Assembly (NCBI RefSeq): GCF_001752395.1
Contig: NZ_MKEK01000001.1
Location: forward strand, 2,567,856-2,631,855
Length of the DNA: 64,000 nucleotides
Origin: Rheinheimera salexigens
GTDB lineage: Bacteria; Pseudomonadota; Gammaproteobacteria; Enterobacterales; Alteromonadaceae
Direction of reading: 5' to 3'
Shown here: positions 62,107 to 64,000 of the stretch, piece by piece
Layout of the letters: each line of letters starts with the position of its first letter
Position numbering within the stretch: position 1 is the first letter of the stretch
Position numbers and translations under genes: made by a program
The notes under the pieces: generated by a model
What the model was told of the DNA's origin: nothing
The model's database searches: none
Seen by the model: only the letters and a program-made list of their open reading frames with translations

Positions 62107-62867
62107 TATTTACCCAACATCTTATTCAGTGCTTCTGGTCTTGGTAAGCCTTGCACGCTAACTACTTCACCATTTTCATCTTTATAAAAACTGGTTGGCG
62201 TTGCTGAATAGCCTAACTCTTGCAGCATCTGGGTATTAGCATTAACGGCTGCATTGCCATTTTTAATCGCTTTTTGATCTTGTTTAATGCCGCCTTTTCC
62301 TAACATTGTATGATGTTGCAATAATGTCTGTGCCGGATTAGCAGCACCTAAAATATTAGCCGCTTGTGATGGGCTATCTTGACGAATAATACCGACCATT
62401 ATATGGCGTAATTGCACCGTACCCGCCGCTATTTCTGCTGCTGCAGCTTCTCGCAATTTATGGCAATAAGGGCAATTAGGATCGGTAAAGGTATAAATAA
62501 TACGCGGTGCAGTGTCTTTACCATCCGCTACCCAGTTTGAATCGGCTAAACGCTGCCATGCTTTGTCATTTGCTGGGCCTGTGATTAGACGCTGTATTGC
62601 TTCAGCCCCTAAATCATTACCTTGGGCATCAATTAAGTTACCAATCATGGCATGCTTGTTGTCGGGTGTTAAATACACACTTAATGCGCGACCGTTAATC
62701 GTAACCGCATAACCGGTTACACCGGCATCTGTTTTGAAGGTATCTACCACTTCAACACCTTGTTGCTGTAAAAAGGTAATAACTTCCGGTGTTTTTTGTT
62801 CTGCGTAGGCAAAGCTGCTTAAGGCTGCAGACAATCCGATTATTGCGATGTGACGAGAAAACTTCAT
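62106..62867 (-). CDS. dsbG: Thiol:disulfide interchange protein DsbG
   Basis: A 253-residue periplasmic protein with signal peptide MKFSRHIAIIGLSAALSSFA. The active site is FTDPNCPYCHKLREA (CPYC), typical of DsbG/DsbC. The N-terminal dimer domain shows VINGRALSVYLTPDNKHAMI. It ends TSFYKDENGEVVSVQGLPRP with the cis-Pro region. It isomerises or protects thiols of exported proteins, and is transcribed with the TlpA-like protein. Confidence 0.93.
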   Translation of the reverse strand: MKFSRHIAIIGLSAALSSFAYAEQKTPEVITFLQQQGVEVVDTFKTDAGVTGYAVTINGRALSVYLTPDNKHAMIGNLIDAQGNDLGAEAIQRLITGPANDKAWQRLADSNWVADGKDTAPRIIYTFTDPNCPYCHKLREAAAAEIAAGTVQLRHIMVGIIRQDSPSQAANILGAANPAQTLLQHHTMLGKGGIKQDQKAIKNGNAAVNANTQMLQELGYSATPTSFYKDENGEVVSVQGLPRPEALNKMLGK

Positions 62868-63072
62868 TCAACTACTCTCCAATTAAACAGGCCGTTTACA
62901 ATATAAAATTAATGCTATGTTACCTTAATTGGCAGTAGAACGGTTCTGACTAAAATATATTTCAACTAAAAATGAATTTATTAACTAAAACATGGCGTAA
63001 TGGCTTACCTTACTAACATTTACTGCAAGTTTAAACATAACCATCATCATCATCATCACGATAAAAGGTAAA

Positions 63073-63387
63073 CTACCGCTTTTTAAATGGACGATAAAAC
63101 AGCCATACCAAGCCGTAAAACAACATATACAACAAAGCAACCAAGGGACTATGCGGCTTTTCGCTGGGATGGAAATGGCAGTATCCAGCATAACCCAAAT
63201 TCATCAGCGTGATTCCGACACTGAGGCAAGCTAAATAATTCAAGGCCAACTGTTCATTAGCTGCTGTTAACATCAAATTAGAAAAAATAACGATGTAGCA
63301 GAGCATAATCCCACAACACACGCTATGAGATAACACAGCAATAAAGCTACTTTTAAGTCGGCTTTGCTCTACTCCATTCTTGTCCAT
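63073..63387 (-). CDS. Small membrane protein, unknown
   Basis: A 104-residue protein with three likely helices (about 16-38, 46-66, 80-98). It carries the Cys- and His-rich stretch AVLSHSVCCGIMLCYIVIFS and YAGYCHFHPSEKP, which could bind a metal. A run of basic residues ends it (YRPFKKR). I do not recognise the family. It lies 6 bp after the 29-residue membrane peptide gene and is probably co-transcribed with it. Confidence 0.6.
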   Translation of the reverse strand: MDKNGVEQSRLKSSFIAVLSHSVCCGIMLCYIVIFSNLMLTAANEQLALNYLACLSVGITLMNLGYAGYCHFHPSEKPHSPLVALLYMLFYGLVWLFYRPFKKR

Positions 63388-63393
63388 AGCGAC

Positions 63394-63483
63394 TTATTTT
63401 TTACCACTTTTTTTAACAATATATACCAGCCCCACGGTCAAAATAATCGCAGGTACCAGCCAGGCTAATAATTCCATATTCAT
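63394..63483 (-). CDS. 29-residue single-helix membrane peptide
   Basis: ATG 63483 is preceded by TGGAGATAAAC, a clear ribosome site. The product MNMELLAWLVPAIILTVGLV continues YIVKKSGKK: one hydrophobic helix and a basic C-terminal tail, so it inserts with the tail in the cytoplasm. The stop is 6 bp before the 104-residue gene. Such tiny proteins often act as subunits or regulators of a membrane complex; its partner here is unknown. Confidence 0.55.
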   Translation of the reverse strand: MNMELLAWLVPAIILTVGLVYIVKKSGKK

Positions 63484-64000
63484 GTTTATCTCCATTGCAC
63501 CGATATTCCATACATTAATGATTCAGATCCTATTAGCAAGTTGTTTAGCAACAATTATATAAGTATCTTGAACCCCACTTAAAAGAGCTAGTTATTATCA
63601 TCAGTCGCACTAACCAATGATTAAATAATGTCATTAAGGGATTAATACTTAGAACTGAAGCCAGAGGTTTTGTTATAAAGCTCGACACTTTATGATAGGC
63701 AGCTTCGAGCGAGGAGCAGACATTGATGTTCGTTTAATTTGCATTAAAGTAAAATAAAAAATAATTGTTCTTGCTGTGTTTATAACCAGCGTTGAATGTT
63801 TTCCTGCCAAGTTATGAAATCAGGAAACTTTCCTGATTATTACATAAAGCCAAAATAAAATTATTAATAATTAGATAGTGATAGCAAAGAGTTACTGCTT
63901 TTGTTAATAATATAGGTAATAAATAACAGGAAGCCTCTTTGTCATAATAAAAGGAAAGTTTCCTCTGATAAAGCTGTTGAACTAAGCCGCTACGCGGAGC
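63484..64000. other. 517-bp region without a supported gene
   Basis: AT-rich sequence. It holds a palindromic AATCAGGAAACTTTCCTGATT around 63818-63838 and an opposite-orientation copy of its core (AGGAAACTTTCCT at 63822 versus AGGAAAGTTTCCT at 63952). These look like paired sites for a DNA-binding protein. No convincing coding frame or RNA was seen. Confidence 0.5.

Noticed and set aside
62985..63191. Minus-strand frame with MMMMM run
   Set aside because: It comes from the CAT/ATG triplet run at 63040 and overlaps the better supported 104-residue gene in another frame.
1..64000. tRNA, rRNA, CRISPR or insertion-sequence elements
   Set aside because: None recognised on reading; no transposase frame, repeat-spacer pattern or tRNA-like cloverleaf was noticed.

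Overview
The window reads as chromosome from a moderately AT-rich, Gram-negative gammaproteobacterium. It carries LPS heptose genes (gmhA, hldE, gmhB, a GT9 heptosyltransferase), DsbG, umuDC, a Moco riboswitch followed by moa/mob/mod genes, and a TonB receptor. The style suggests a marine or aquatic Alteromonadales/Chromatiaceae-type bacterium (Rheinheimera or Alishewanella relatives are a guess from gene content, not a placement).

Layout. 1-1.2 kb: the N-terminal part of an outer-membrane porin and a periplasmic DsrE-like protein. About 1.2-45.7 kb: a large catabolic island, mostly on the minus strand. 45.9-47.7 kb: umuDC. 47.7-52.6 kb: heptose/LPS core operon. 52.8-53.9 kb: RES-Xre toxin-antitoxin pair. 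54.1-55.8 kb: a ChaC-like cyclotransferase and a LysR regulator. 55.9-61.3 kb: Moco riboswitch and moaA-mobA-moaB-moaC-moaD-moaE-modB-modC. 61.3-63.5 kb: a TlpA-type thioredoxin, dsbG and two small membrane proteins. The last 0.5 kb holds no gene I can support.

The island is the notable part. It combines a TonB receptor, two MFS carriers, two exported DUF1838 proteins, a periplasmic amidohydrolase, three PuuE-like polysaccharide-deacetylase-family hydrolases, an isochorismatase-type amidase, an amidase-signature enzyme and a nitrilase homologue without the usual Cys and Lys. It also has FAD dehydrogenases, an acyl-CoA dehydrogenase with its own EtfAB, a PaaK-like CoA ligase, two CaiB/BaiF CoA-transferases, a MaoC hydratase, a CitE-type lyase, an enoyl-CoA hydratase, a thioesterase, two MmgE/PrpD proteins and several unknown families. 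I infer import and ring opening of a nitrogen-containing cyclic compound, amide removal, CoA activation and cleavage to central intermediates. A cyclic imide, hydantoin-like ring or tetrapyrrole-derived maleimide are candidates. The substrate is not shown by the sequence, and I recognise no described pathway with this gene set.

The island appears to be a single regulon. A 14-bp FNR-type palindrome (consensus TTGAYATTTRTCAA) sits upstream of nearly every transcription unit, usually centred 62-96 bp before the start codon. At six sites a TATAAT-like hexamer is centred 32 bp further on. I saw none in the intergenic regions outside the island. A Crp/Fnr-family regulator with an FNR-like recognition helix (E..SR) but no cysteine cluster is encoded inside the island at 22444. 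Two decayed genes lie in the island: an acyl-CoA dehydrogenase N-terminus at 6414-6506 and a LeuC/homoaconitase-like N-terminus at 41449-41606. They show it has lost steps.
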